NCBI RefSeq assembly: GCF_000024065.1
Contig: NC_013174.1
Coordinates: forward strand, 806,001 to 870,000
From: Jonesia denitrificans DSM 20603
GTDB taxonomy: Bacteria > Actinomycetota > Actinomycetes > Actinomycetales > Cellulomonadaceae
Reading direction: 5' to 3'
DNA length: 64,000 nt
Shown: one piece after another, positions 10,275 through 18,050 of the stretch
How positions within the stretch are numbered: position 1 is the stretch's first letter
How the letters are laid out: the number at the start of each line of letters is the position of its first letter
Notes under the pieces: generated by a model
What the model was told of the DNA's origin: nothing
The model's input: only the letters and a program-made list of their open reading frames with translations
Databases searched by the model: none
Position numbers and translations under genes: made by a program

Positions 10275-10306
10275 ATGGTGGTGCCGCCCTGTGCAGTGCG
10301 GTGCCA
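10275..10306 (+). terminator. Imperfect hairpin after ispH
   Basis: GGTGGTGCCGC and GCGGTGCCACC form an 11-bp stem with two mismatches around an 8-nt loop, 13 nt after the ispH stop. No T-run follows. It is a weak terminator candidate. Confidence 0.35.
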
Positions 10307-10363
10307 CCTGCCGATGTGACACGGCCGTCGCGCGAGAAACTACCACCCAGCGCGTGACGGCCG

Positions 10364-10369
10364 TAGACT
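10364..10369 (+). promoter_or_regulatory. -10 box of ychF
   Basis: TAGACT, the same hexamer as before ispH, lies eight bases before GTG 10378. No Shine-Dalgarno and no clear -35 box are visible. Confidence 0.45.
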
Positions 10370-10377
10370 TACCTCTT

Positions 10378-11463
10378 GTGGCTCTTACTATTGGAATCGT
10401 TGGTCTCCCCAACGTCGGCAAATCGACCCTCTTCAACGCGCTGACACGCGCACAGGTTCTCGCAGCGAACTACCCGTTCGCCACGATTGAACCCAACGTG
10501 GGGGTGGTGCCCTTGCCGGACGAACGGCTCGTGAAACTCGCCGAGATTTTCTCCTCCGAACGTATCCTGCCCGCCACTGTCTCCTTCGTGGACATCGCCG
10601 GGATCGTTCGTGGCGCATCGGAAGGTGAGGGACTAGGGAACAAGTTCCTTGCGAACATCCGTGAAGCTGACGCGATCTGCCAGGTCACCCGCGCTTTCGC
10701 GGACCCTGACGTGGTCCACGTGGATGGGAAAGTATCCCCCAAGGACGACATTGAAACGATCAACACTGAACTGATCCTCGCTGACCTGCAAACCTTGGAA
10801 AAAACGCTGGTGCGGTTGGAAAAAGAAGTAAAAATCAAAAAGGGTGACCCCACCCTCCTTGAGGCAGCGAAACTCGCCCAAAAAATCCTTGAAGAAGGCA
10901 CCACACTATCCGCTGGGGCAAAGGTCGCAGGACTGGACCTCACCGAGGTCGCGTCGTTGCAGCTCATGACCGCGAAACCCTTCATTTACGTGTTCAACAC
11001 CGACGATGAAGGCCTCGCGAACAAAGAATTCCAAGCAGAAATCCGTGACATGGTTGCGCCAGCGCAGGCGATCTTCCTTGACGCGAAGTTCGAATCTGAA
11101 CTCGTGGAACTCGAACCCGACGAAGCCGCAGAAATGCTCGCCGAAACTGGGCAAGACGAGGCCGGCCTTGACCAACTCGCACGCGTCGGCTTCGACACCC
11201 TTGGCCTGCAAACCTACCTCACCGCAGGCCCCAAAGAAGCCCGCGCCTGGACCATCCGCAAAGGCTGGACTGCCCCCCAAGCTGCAGGCGTCATCCACAC
11301 CGACTTTGAACGTGGATTCATCAAAGCTGAAGTCATCTCCTTCGACGACCTCGTCGACACCGGGTCAGTCGCCAACGCCCGCGCCGCCGGAAAAGCCCGC
11401 ATGGAAGGCAAAGACTACGTCATGCAAGACGGCGACGTGGTGGAATTCCGCTTCAACGTCTGA
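10378..11463 (+). CDS. ychF: YchF/OLA1-type ribosome-associated GTPase/ATPase; its 3' end is the island attachment site
   Basis: 361 residues, matching the family length of about 363. The start GTG 10378 gives MALTIGIVGLPNVGKSTLFN. G-domain motifs are GLPNVGKST, NYPFATIEPN, DIAGIVRGASEGEGLGN and FNTDDE; a TGS domain closes the protein. YchF binds ribosomes and prefers ATP. The C-terminus ends GDVVEFRFNV, and this terminal segment is what recurs across the next 19 kb (see the repeat entries). The gene itself looks intact, as expected if insertions restore its 3' end. Confidence 0.96.
   Translation: MALTIGIVGLPNVGKSTLFNALTRAQVLAANYPFATIEPNVGVVPLPDERLVKLAEIFSSERILPATVSFVDIAGIVRGASEGEGLGNKFLANIREADAICQVTRAFADPDVVHVDGKVSPKDDIETINTELILADLQTLEKTLVRLEKEVKIKKGDPTLLEAAKLAQKILEEGTTLSAGAKVAGLDLTEVASLQLMTAKPFIYVFNTDDEGLANKEFQAEIRDMVAPAQAIFLDAKFESELVELEPDEAAEMLAETGQDEAGLDQLARVGFDTLGLQTYLTAGPKEARAWTIRKGWTAPQAAGVIHTDFERGFIKAEVISFDDLVDTGSVANARAAGKARMEGKDYVMQDGDVVEFRFNV
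11431..11463 (+). repeat. Native ychF 3'-end repeat (left attachment site, copy 0)
   Basis: The last 33 nt of ychF, encoding GDVVEFRFNV and a TGA stop. Its core TTCCGCTTCAACGTCTG recurs exactly at 20703-20719, and variants recur at 20674, 22127, 23312, 24844, 25935 and 30317. Foreign gene content begins directly after it. Confidence 0.85.
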
Positions 11464-11508
11464 CGTGTTCCGGTCGTTGAGCCGGCCGCAGGCGAGACGA
11501 AACGTACC

Positions 11509-11514
11509 TATACT
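11509..11514 (+). promoter_or_regulatory. -10 box of the methyltransferase gene, leaderless
   Basis: TATACT stands six bases before ATG 11521, the same spacing as for marR and ispH. No clear -35 hexamer is present. Confidence 0.5.
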
Positions 11515-11520
11515 GGCCTC

Positions 11521-12264
11521 ATGATAGACGAGTGGCGACGCGTGTACAGAGAGTCGACGATGGTGGGCTGGGACTTCTCGACCCTCGACGGGCAGCTTAG
11601 CGCCGACGAACCGTGGTGGGACTTCGAACAGGATTGCTTCTCCGCCATTGCTTCTGCACGGCGGATTGCGGACCTTGGGACCGGTGGCGGTGAGAGGCTG
11701 CTGGACCTGCTGGGCTCAGACGACATCACGGGCAAGAGCATCATCGCCACTGAGGGTTGGGAACCGAACGTCGCGGTAGCGCACCGCGCTCTTGCCTCGC
11801 GGGGCATCGCAGTTGTCAGGTACGACTCTGAGCAGGACACGCGGATGCCGTTTGCCGACAGCAGCTTCGATCTCGTGATGTCCCGCCATGAGTCGATTGA
11901 TCCGCAGGAGATTGCACGGGTGCTGGCTCCCGGGGGTCGATTGTTGACGCAACAGGTCGACGGGCATGATGCAGAGGAGGTCCACGAATGGTTCGGTCAG
12001 CCGTTTGAGTATCCGCATGTGACTTCGCGTCGCTTCGTCGATGACATTGAGATGGCGGGCCTGAATGTTGACGTCGTGGACGATTGGCATGGAACGATGG
12101 AGTTCGAGAGCGTGACGGCGCTGGTCACGTATCTTGCCTTGACTCCTTGGGATGCGCCGAACTTCTCCGTATCTGAGCACGAGGCCCAGCTGTTGGCACT
12201 GGACGAAGATCGCCCGATCAAGGTGACTCAGCGGCGTTTCCGCGTGTACGCGACGAAGCCGTAG
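11521..12264 (+). CDS. Class I SAM-dependent methyltransferase
   Basis: 247 residues. Motif I is ADLGTGGGERLLDLL near residue 46; the post-motif Asp is replaced by the acidic ATEGWEPN; motif IV is SFDLVMSRHE, followed by the motif V-like ARVLAPGGRLLTQQV. The pattern matches small Methyltransf_11-type enzymes; the substrate is unknown. It begins 57 nt after ychF and is the first gene of the island. Four bases separate its stop from the orphan HigA frame. It lacks a Shine-Dalgarno and has a -10 box at the leaderless distance. Confidence 0.8.
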   Translation: MIDEWRRVYRESTMVGWDFSTLDGQLSADEPWWDFEQDCFSAIASARRIADLGTGGGERLLDLLGSDDITGKSIIATEGWEPNVAVAHRALASRGIAVVRYDSEQDTRMPFADSSFDLVMSRHESIDPQEIARVLAPGGRLLTQQVDGHDAEEVHEWFGQPFEYPHVTSRRFVDDIEMAGLNVDVVDDWHGTMEFESVTALVTYLALTPWDAPNFSVSEHEAQLLALDEDRPIKVTQRRFRVYATKP

Positions 12265-12268
12265 GCCG

Positions 12269-12622
12269 ATGAAGCTGGAGGGTTGGGCCGCACACCGTCA
12301 ACGCTCACGCAGCGCGGCGGGGACTGAGGCAGATCGGATCGAGACGATCTACCCGGGAGAGATCCTGATGGAGGACTTCATCGAGGGTTTCGGGATCACG
12401 CAAAAGAAGCTTGCGGTGTCGATCGGTGTGCCCCCGCGCCGGATCAATGAGATCGTGCACGGCAAGCGCGGGATCAGTGAGGACACAGCTATCCGGCTCG
12501 CGCGCTACTTCGGCACGTCCGAGGAGTTTTGGATGAACTTACAGTCGAACTATGAGCTGCGGCTCGAGCGTCGAGCGCTGTGCGACATGGTCGCGGCGAT
12601 CACGCCACTGCGCTTGACGTGA
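12269..12622 (+). CDS. higA: HigA-type antitoxin (XRE/HTH), orphan copy without HigB
   Basis: 117 residues. From residue 25 on it is a HigA antitoxin: YPGEILMEDFIEGFGITQ, an HTH with KKLAVSIGVPPRRINEIVHG, and TAIRLARYFGTSEEFWMNLQ. It is close to the HigA at 22461, but no HigB toxin gene precedes it; a methyltransferase ends four bases upstream instead. The first 24 residues (MKLEGWAAHRQ...) have no counterpart in the other copy, and there is no ribosome site, so the start is uncertain. Its stop overlaps the next start (TGATG). It probably lost its toxin and could cross-bind the HigB made at 22193. Confidence 0.75.
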   Translation: MKLEGWAAHRQRSRSAAGTEADRIETIYPGEILMEDFIEGFGITQKKLAVSIGVPPRRINEIVHGKRGISEDTAIRLARYFGTSEEFWMNLQSNYELRLERRALCDMVAAITPLRLT

Positions 12623-12963
12623 TGGACCGCACAGTGCTGCGCCCCGACGGCGTCTGGATCGCGGTCACCGACCTCGGTGGCGATGGCCCCACCGTCGTAC
12701 TGTTGCACGGCCTCGCGGGGAGTTCACGCGAACTGTTGCCCACGGCGCATGCGCTACCGGGCTATCGTGTGCTGCTCGTAGACCAGCGGGGGCACGGCGC
12801 GAGCACGCGGCTTCCCGATGATCTGTCGCGCGATGCGTTCGTCGGAGACGTCGTCGCAGTGATTGAGGAACTCGTCCCTGGGCGGCGGGCGACGCTTGTC
12901 GGGCAGTCGATGGGAGCCCACACCGCGTTCCTTGTCGCGTTTCTTGGATCTCACTTGGGCTGA
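12622..12963 (+). pseudogene. Truncated alpha/beta-hydrolase
   Basis: The start overlaps the higA stop. It begins MDRTVLRPDGVWIAVTDLGG and has HGLAGSSRE (oxyanion region), DQRGHGAST and the nucleophile elbow VGQSMGAHTAF. The frame then diverges (LVAFLGSHLG) and stops at 113 residues, whereas such hydrolases run to about 250 with the acid and His further on. The DNA after about 12960 becomes more AT-rich and unrelated. The 3' half was probably lost at an insertion junction, so the product should be inactive. Confidence 0.7.
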
Positions 12964-13125
12964 CGTTGGTGGGCATCGCGGGATTAGGAGCATGGATAAT
13001 CTTCCACTGATTTTCTATTTTCGTACACCGGCGAGAGTGGACGTGCTTTCACTTCTCCGCCACATGACGTTTTGCCGCACGTAACACAAGACTGAAACGC
13101 GAATCTCCACTTGGAGAAGTGAGAC

Positions 13126-13171
13126 ACAACGAAGCCCCTCTGCAGTGTGAGCTGCAGAGGGGCTTCGTTGT
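13126..13171. terminator. Strong hairpin, one of a pair bracketing the bacteriocin region
   Basis: ACAACGAAGCCCCTCTGCAG, loop TGTGAG, then the perfect complement: a 20-bp stem. It lies between the truncated hydrolase and the hipB-like gene on the opposite strand. The inner 12 bp of each arm (GCCCCTCTGCAG) recur in the hairpin at 17141-17178. Read on the minus strand the loop here is CTCACA, close to CTCACG there, so the two are inverted copies. Confidence 0.8.
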
Positions 13172-13234
13172 TCTAGAGCTAGTTGTGCTTGTCTTGGACG
13201 AGTGCTCCGATAGAGCGTACCCAAAAACGGAAGA

Positions 13235-13543
13235 CTAGAACGGATTTGTGCGTGGAGGTGATGGTCTCCTGCGCGAAGCCCTGCGTGGTTCAGCTATACC
13301 TGCAGCTTCGCGTGCGAGGCGCAGAGGGCTGATGTCAGGTATGGGTTCGAGTGTGCCGAGCCAGTCATCGCGCCCCAGAGCGCGCAGCACCTTGATCAAG
13401 GTTTTCAAAGAGGAACCATGCCCTGTTTCAAGTTTGGTGAGAGTTGCGCGCGTGATATTTGCACGGTCGGCTACTTCCTGTTGCGAGAGGTCTTCTATGA
13501 GGCGTGCTCGACGCACGTGGGCGCCAAACTCTTCTTCATTCAT
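13235..13543 (-). CDS. HipB-like XRE-family HTH regulator (no HipA partner)
   Basis: 102 residues from ATG 13543 (MNEEEFGAHVRRARL), with AAAGG upstream. The HTH is LSQQEVADRANITRATLTKLE. After it come LKTLIKVLRALGRDDWLGTLEP and a tail ISPLRLAREAAG...RRASRRR, which resembles the HipB C-terminus (LDALLPEP-like, SPLxLL, RxRASR). No HipA kinase follows; the gene ends before the hairpin at 13.1 kb. It is divergent from the bacteriocin locus, with a 430-nt spacer, so it may control that locus or be the remains of a hipBA module. Confidence 0.75.
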   Translation of the reverse strand: MNEEEFGAHVRRARLIEDLSQQEVADRANITRATLTKLETGHGSSLKTLIKVLRALGRDDWLGTLEPIPDISPLRLAREAAGIAEPRRASRRRPSPPRTNPF

Positions 13544-13574
13544 AATGAGTACCTTTCTATCCATTAGAGCCGAT

Positions 13575-13586
13575 ATTAGCGTTAAT
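13575..13586. promoter_or_regulatory. Likely autoregulatory operator of the HipB-like gene
   Basis: ATTAGCGTTAAT is a 10-of-12 palindrome located 32 nt upstream of the hipB-like start. AGCGTTAATG also occurs in the higB promoter region at 22158. Confidence 0.45.
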
Positions 13587-13864
13587 GCTCGCAAATATAT
13601 TCATTGATTTGCTCTGGGAAACTACTACACGAACCCCATCATCAATAGGTGGGCGCTGGTGGTGAAGCCGCTTCCACTAGGGCGTCGCGCAGCAGTACTT
13701 CAGCGATGTTGGTCGCATGACCCTATCGGCTTCATACACCCACCCCCAACCCTTCATATGTGAGTGAAGGGGAAGCGCAGGGAGCAACCGGATTACTCAA
13801 TTTCCCCGATCGAGGCAATGATTGCAAACATAAAAAAAATTAATCAAAACCCCTATACGGCAAA

Positions 13865-13897
13865 GCGACGTCATGCTAGCATAAAACTGCACGTCGC
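13865..13897. promoter_or_regulatory. Nested inverted repeats upstream of the bacteriocin gene
   Basis: GCGACGT (13865-13871) pairs with ACGTCGC (13891-13897); between them is the perfect palindrome ATGCTAGCAT (13873-13882). It lies in the AT-rich 13.6-13.97 kb spacer about 80 nt before the precursor gene, in a plausible promoter/operator position. The rest of the 430-nt spacer (13544-13973) shows no gene. Confidence 0.45.
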
Positions 13898-13973
13898 AAG
13901 CGTGTGACGTGTTTCCGGGGGGCCAAGGGCTAATGCCCAGAGAGTCCCACAAGGCACTATGCAGGGAGCTTCA

Positions 13974-14300
13974 ATGAAGAAATCACTCGCCACGATCGCA
14001 ATCGTTGCTTTGCTCGCAACGGGAGCAACATCCGCCCAAGCACTGTCCTACACGGGCACCAAGTACGGTAGCTCGATTTTCACGTCGGGCTCGTACCTTT
14101 CAATCAAGGACAACAAGAATGACGGACAGTTCCCATCGGTGAACTACAAGTACGCCGGCGGAACAAAGCAAGGCGGAATAGCAAACAAGAACGGCTACGG
14201 TGTGACCCTTTCCTTCAACGCCCCAAGCTCAATCACGGCCATTCAACCCTGCATCTCACGGACGGCCCTTCCAATGAGCTGCGGTTCTTGGATCTACTAG
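13974..14300 (+). CDS. Small secreted peptide, candidate bacteriocin precursor of a lactococcin-972-type locus
   Basis: 108 residues from ATG 13974 (GGGAG upstream). A clear Sec signal peptide (MKKSLATIAIVALLATGATS) ends at AQA, giving a mature product of about 85 residues beginning LSYTGTKYGSS. The mature part is rich in G, S, K, N and Y. It has two cysteines (IQPCIS and MSCGSW) that could form a disulphide near the C-terminus (SCGSWIY). It does not show the obvious lactococcin 972 sequence pattern, but the next two genes are the permease and ATPase type that accompany that bacteriocin class. Function is inferred from context; another secreted effector is possible. Confidence 0.65.
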   Translation: MKKSLATIAIVALLATGATSAQALSYTGTKYGSSIFTSGSYLSIKDNKNDGQFPSVNYKYAGGTKQGGIANKNGYGVTLSFNAPSSITAIQPCISRTALPMSCGSWIY

Positions 14301-14325
14301 CAAGTAGGAAGCGTCAAAAAAACCA

Positions 14326-16389
14326 ATGAAACCCTTGGCGAATCTTGTTATCGCATTATCGGTCTTTGTCTCATTGATGTTCGCGACCGCTCTCCTCATT
14401 CTGCACACAGAAACGGAGAGCCGAGCGGATCTCACACAGGTTCGAGGGCCTGCATATGTTGAGGACGAAGATAAGGCGAACCTCGCATGGTCAATCGATG
14501 GAACTGCCGTTGAGGACCAGCTGATTTCCGTCGTGTACTACTCACCACGAGGCGAGGATATCGCTCCACCGCCAGGGTTGAGTCGGTGGCCAAGCCCTGG
14601 GGAAGTAGCGGTATCCCCAGGGCTTCTGGCCCACCGTGAATTCATTGAGACCCAGTTTGGAAATATCTCTGAGACAATTTCTCCGTCAGTCTTGCTAAAC
14701 GCCGGCGAGGGCGTAGTGATCGTTCGCCCTGTTGATGACTCAGACCTGTGGAATAGAGCGGCCGCAGGAGACCGCGCCTATTTCGCTTCAGGCTTTGACA
14801 TGCAGTCAGATCCAGTGCCCTATGGGGACGCATTATACGAAAACAATGCTGGCAAATTACTGCCACTTCTTCTGATTTCCCTTGTGCCGCCGACGTTTCT
14901 TTTAGTCGCTCTGATGCGGTCGCTTGTTCTAGCAGGAGTCGCACGAGAGCAATACATCTTACAAACGATGGGGGCCTCCCGCAGCGTTCTGATAGGAAAG
15001 CTAACGCAGACTTTTTGGCCGGGGATAGCAGGAGGTGCACTCACGGCATGCGCGGTGCAAGCATTTCTCATGCGTGAAGGTGCCACGATTCCTTTTGCAG
15101 AGTTTGGCCTTGCGGAAGGTGCGCTGCGTAGCGCGGCCGGAACAGTTTTTCTGGTAGACACTTTGGTTGTGGCAGGATTCTTCTTGCTTATTTGCTTACC
15201 TATTACGAAACTTCGCGCGCAACGCAGTAACCACCGTACGAAGCCGACTAGTGATCGCGGACTTGTTCTCTTTGCTATTGGACTCCTTGCTGTAAGCGCA
15301 GGGACAATCCTTCTCCTGAAGACGAGAACCAGCATTGAAATCTACTTTTGGTTCTCGGGCATCATACTGATCTGCGCGGGGCTGTTTTCAGCGCTCCGGG
15401 TATTGATCCGCACAAGTGGGGAGCGATTCTCAACTGCGACCGCCCGGAACATTATCATTCGCTGGATATCTCCAAACGCTGGCAGAGTCGCATTAGCGTC
15501 AGCACTAACGGGCGGGTTCGCAATCATTGGCAGTGTGATTGCAATGGTTTATGTCACCGCCAGTTCAATTGATCCCAACACGATCCCCGGAGGAACTGCA
15601 CAACATATTTCTTCGACAACGGTGTCATGTAGACAAAACGATTCTGCGTGTCTTCAAGGCCTAATCGAGGATGTTGGATCGGCGGCTTCTGGCGCTCACG
15701 TGTTTGCTGTGATGTCTGATGACTCGGGCAACTCGTTTGTTATTGCGAGTTCACAAGAGCAGAGCGAGCTTAACAGTCTTCAAAGCAAGTACGGACAGCT
15801 AGCCCGCGAGCTCATAAGTGGGCAAACAGTTGTTGAGTCTACAGGCGGCAATTTCTCGCGCGGTGAGGTAATCGCGGTCAGCGAGGAAGGGACTTTGATG
15901 ATTGATTCCTTCCAAGGGATCCGAGCAAGCGGCACCGAACGTATACCGCTGACTAAATGGTATGGAGATGCAGATGCCGCTGCCAGCCACATTTACCAGT
16001 TCCAGTCGAGATGGATTACCTGGTTCTTGGGCGCTTCCTTCCTTGTTGTTCTTACTTCTACAACCATTACGTCAGTCCTACGGATGCGACGTGAAGCATT
16101 AGAGATGGCATCAATAGCGGCGATTAGTGGTCAGAGCACCTCGTTGGGTAGATCGATGTTCCGTCGCTCGATCATCATTGCTGCTCTCTCAACGGGTTTT
16201 TCGCTCGCCATTGCGTTGTTGGTCAGTATGCAAATCGGTGCGACGATGTCAGTCAATATCCCGTTTTCTTTTATTGGGCTGCTGGCTGCCCTTTTGATAT
16301 GTTCGCTCGTCCTTGAAGGGATCGTTGCTCAAACGGTACTGTCGAGGGCGGCAAAAGTCTGGGTTCCTGGGAAGAGTGGTGTGCTGTAG
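14326..16389 (+). CDS. Bacteriocin-associated integral membrane protein (lactococcin-972-type ABC permease/immunity)
   Basis: 687 residues. One N-terminal membrane helix (LVIALSVFVSLMFATALLIL) is followed by an extracytoplasmic domain. Further helices include LLPLLLISLVPPTFLLVAL, TVFLVDTLVVAGFFLLICL, GLVLFAIGLLAVSAGTILL and WITWFLGASFLVVLTSTTI, with two more near the C-terminus. The total of about ten and the FtsX-like tail fit the bacteriocin-associated integral membrane protein family found next to lactococcin 972 genes and thought to give export or self-immunity. It starts 25 nt after the peptide gene and overlaps the ATPase start, so the three genes form one operon. Confidence 0.75.
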   Translation: MKPLANLVIALSVFVSLMFATALLILHTETESRADLTQVRGPAYVEDEDKANLAWSIDGTAVEDQLISVVYYSPRGEDIAPPPGLSRWPSPGEVAVSPGLLAHREFIETQFGNISETISPSVLLNAGEGVVIVRPVDDSDLWNRAAAGDRAYFASGFDMQSDPVPYGDALYENNAGKLLPLLLISLVPPTFLLVALMRSLVLAGVAREQYILQTMGASRSVLIGKLTQTFWPGIAGGALTACAVQAFLMREGATIPFAEFGLAEGALRSAAGTVFLVDTLVVAGFFLLICLPITKLRAQRSNHRTKPTSDRGLVLFAIGLLAVSAGTILLLKTRTSIEIYFWFSGIILICAGLFSALRVLIRTSGERFSTATARNIIIRWISPNAGRVALASALTGGFAIIGSVIAMVYVTASSIDPNTIPGGTAQHISSTTVSCRQNDSACLQGLIEDVGSAASGAHVFAVMSDDSGNSFVIASSQEQSELNSLQSKYGQLARELISGQTVVESTGGNFSRGEVIAVSEEGTLMIDSFQGIRASGTERIPLTKWYGDADAAASHIYQFQSRWITWFLGASFLVVLTSTTITSVLRMRREALEMASIAAISGQSTSLGRSMFRRSIIIAALSTGFSLAIALLVSMQIGATMSVNIPFSFIGLLAALLICSLVLEGIVAQTVLSRAAKVWVPGKSGVL

Positions 16390-17087
16390 TGGAAGAAGTG
16401 TTGCGCGTTTCCGAGCTTGTGTGTGGTTACAAGAAGCCACTGTTTGATCCCATCAGTTTCAGTCTGGAACCGGGGGAGTCTATCGCGATAACAGGAAAAT
16501 CAGGGACAGGGAAAACCACAGTACTCAATACGGTCTTGGGTTTCATGTCCCCTATATCTGGCAGTGTCGTTATTGATGGCCGCGAAATTGGCGGTCTTCC
16601 ATACCAGCAATTGGCACGCCTGCGGTCGTCTGTTGTGGGAACCGTGTTCCAACACGGTGAACTACTCAGCGAGTATTCAGCCACGGACAACGTTGCACTT
16701 GCGAGACTACTCATGAAAAAGCGTGATTCCGCTGCCTATGAGACCGCACGAAAGTTGGTCGACTCATTCCAGGTGGAACCCACGCGAATGGCGCGTGATC
16801 TGTCTGGCGGAGAGCGACAACGCGTCGCGTTGGCCAGGGCTTTGATAAACCAGCCCAAACTGATCCTCGCTGACGAGCCCACGGGATCGCTCGACCCAGA
16901 ATCAAGAGACGACATCGTGGGTCGACTGATCGATGTATCTCGAACCCATGGCACTTCCTTGGTGATTGTCACTCATGATCCAGTGGTCGCTGCTATTGCT
17001 GACAAGCAGCTTCGATTGGTTCCGGCTGTGCCTCAAGCAGGCGAGATAGCCGGCGTCGGCAGACTAGCTAGTGGCGCTCTGAAGTGA
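16389..17087 (+). CDS. ABC transporter ATPase, bacteriocin export/immunity (lactococcin-972 group)
   Basis: 232 residues from GTG 16389, which overlaps the permease stop (TAGTG). Walker A is GKSGTGKTT near residue 37, the signature LSGGERQR near 138 and Walker B LILADEPTGSLDPE, followed by the switch His in VTHDP. This is the LolD/MacB-like branch used by bacteriocin and lipoprotein systems. It supplies ATP hydrolysis for the preceding permease. Confidence 0.88.
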   Translation: MEEVLRVSELVCGYKKPLFDPISFSLEPGESIAITGKSGTGKTTVLNTVLGFMSPISGSVVIDGREIGGLPYQQLARLRSSVVGTVFQHGELLSEYSATDNVALARLLMKKRDSAAYETARKLVDSFQVEPTRMARDLSGGERQRVALARALINQPKLILADEPTGSLDPESRDDIVGRLIDVSRTHGTSLVIVTHDPVVAAIADKQLRLVPAVPQAGEIAGVGRLASGALK

Positions 17088-17140
17088 ATGGCGAGAGACA
17101 AGAAGCAGATCTTCTAGATTAAGTTTGCGTAGACCCGAAG

Positions 17141-17178
17141 CACAGCCCCTCTGCAGCTCACGCTGCAGAGGGGCTGTG
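17141..17178. terminator. Strong hairpin closing the bacteriocin operon
   Basis: CACAGCCCCTCTGCAG, loop CTCACG, then the perfect 16-nt complement. It lies between the convergent ATPase and toxin genes, so it can terminate both. It shares the 12-bp inner arms of the 13126-13171 hairpin in inverted orientation. Confidence 0.8.
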
Positions 17179-17184
17179 TTGTGT

Positions 17185-17604
17185 TTAGAGGTTGTTGTAG
17201 TGGTCGGCGAGCATCTGGTGCGCTTGTGCGACGGATAGTCTCATTATTTCCGTGTCGGGAAGGTTGAGTGCTTGTTTGAGTTGGTACACGACTTTGAGGT
17301 CGAGCCCTTGTGGCTCACTGTTTGGTGGTGCCGGCCTTGGTGGAAGTGTCTTGTGGTCAACGCATTGGAAGAACTGGTCTTTGGTGCAGTCCAGTTGGTC
17401 GCGCAGGATGTGGCTGAGCATTGACGGCGCGTAGGTGTCTCGTCCGACAGGGTGGGATATGCGGGTTCGCAAGATCCGCCCGTCAAGGAGTGTGAGGGTG
17501 TATGTCCTGTGGTGGTTGACTGTCCGCAGGAGCTTCCATTCTTCAGTGACACAGAATTCGTTGTGGTCGTGGCGTGTGGCTGCCCGGTGGGTGTTGCCGC
17601 TCAT
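17185..17604 (-). CDS. Candidate toxin of a Phd-type toxin-antitoxin pair (actinobacterial 'cytotoxic translational repressor' family)
   Basis: 139 residues from ATG 17604, whose ATGA overlaps the antitoxin stop; an ATG at 17619 would overlap further. Features are TRHDHNEFCVTEEWKLL, TYTLTLLDGRILRTRISHPV, YAPSMLSHILRDQLD and a C-terminal SVAQAHQMLADHY. I recall proteins of this pattern annotated as toxin-antitoxin partners in Bifidobacterium and Actinomyces. No catalytic residues are established. Its order, downstream of and coupled to a Phd-like gene, supports the toxin role. Confidence 0.6.
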   Translation of the reverse strand: MSGNTHRAATRHDHNEFCVTEEWKLLRTVNHHRTYTLTLLDGRILRTRISHPVGRDTYAPSMLSHILRDQLDCTKDQFFQCVDHKTLPPRPAPPNSEPQGLDLKVVYQLKQALNLPDTEIMRLSVAQAHQMLADHYNNL

Positions 17605-18005
17605 GCGTCGATCAGCCATTCTTTGAGTTCGTTGTCGCTGAGGAGTGAGATCAGTGTAACTAGGCCCCAGTTCTCAACGTGGTTAGGCGCGGCCGAGTAG
17701 ACGTCTTTCCAGTCTTGCGCGTATTCGCGTAGGTCAAGCATCAGGTTGTCTACGGCTTCATCGATCGTTGTGGCTTCGCTTGCGAAGGGGAGTCCAGGAA
17801 TGATGAGCACGTATGCCCCATCTTCGAGGATTACCTGGGGGCGCGCTTCGACAGTGTGGTTGAGGAAGGAGAGCAGCGACGCCTTCTCGGTGACAGCGTA
17901 GTGTTCTGCTCCTCGTTCAATGATCGGGGTGCGTGCTTGACGGGCCTGGTTCAGGACGTCACTCATTGCCGAACGCGCTTCATTGGTCTTGAATACTGAT
18001 GCCAT
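17601..18005 (-). CDS. Phd/YefM-type antitoxin
   Basis: 134 residues from ATG 18005. The N-terminal Phd fold begins MASVFKTNEARSAMSDVLNQ with PIIERGAEHYAVTEK, the DNA-binding antitoxin module. The C-terminal part (DEAVDNLMLDLREYAQDW, then LLSDNELKEWLI) is longer than classical Phd and probably binds the toxin. A palindrome at 18025-18040 and a -10 box (TAGTCT on the minus strand, 18013-18018) seven bases from the start suggest an autorepressed leaderless transcript. Toxin translation is coupled through ATGA. Confidence 0.75.
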   Translation of the reverse strand: MASVFKTNEARSAMSDVLNQARQARTPIIERGAEHYAVTEKASLLSFLNHTVEARPQVILEDGAYVLIIPGLPFASEATTIDEAVDNLMLDLREYAQDWKDVYSAAPNHVENWGLVTLISLLSDNELKEWLIDA

Positions 18006-18024
18006 GTCTACGAGACTACACTCT

Positions 18025-18040
18025 TGTACATGCGTGTACA
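18025..18040. promoter_or_regulatory. Operator of the first Phd-type toxin-antitoxin operon
   Basis: TGTACA-TGCG-TGTACA lies just upstream of the minus-strand -10 box for the antitoxin at 18005. The half-sites are themselves palindromic, so it reads both as a direct and an inverted repeat. Confidence 0.5.
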
Positions 18041-18050
18041 TACTTGTCCT

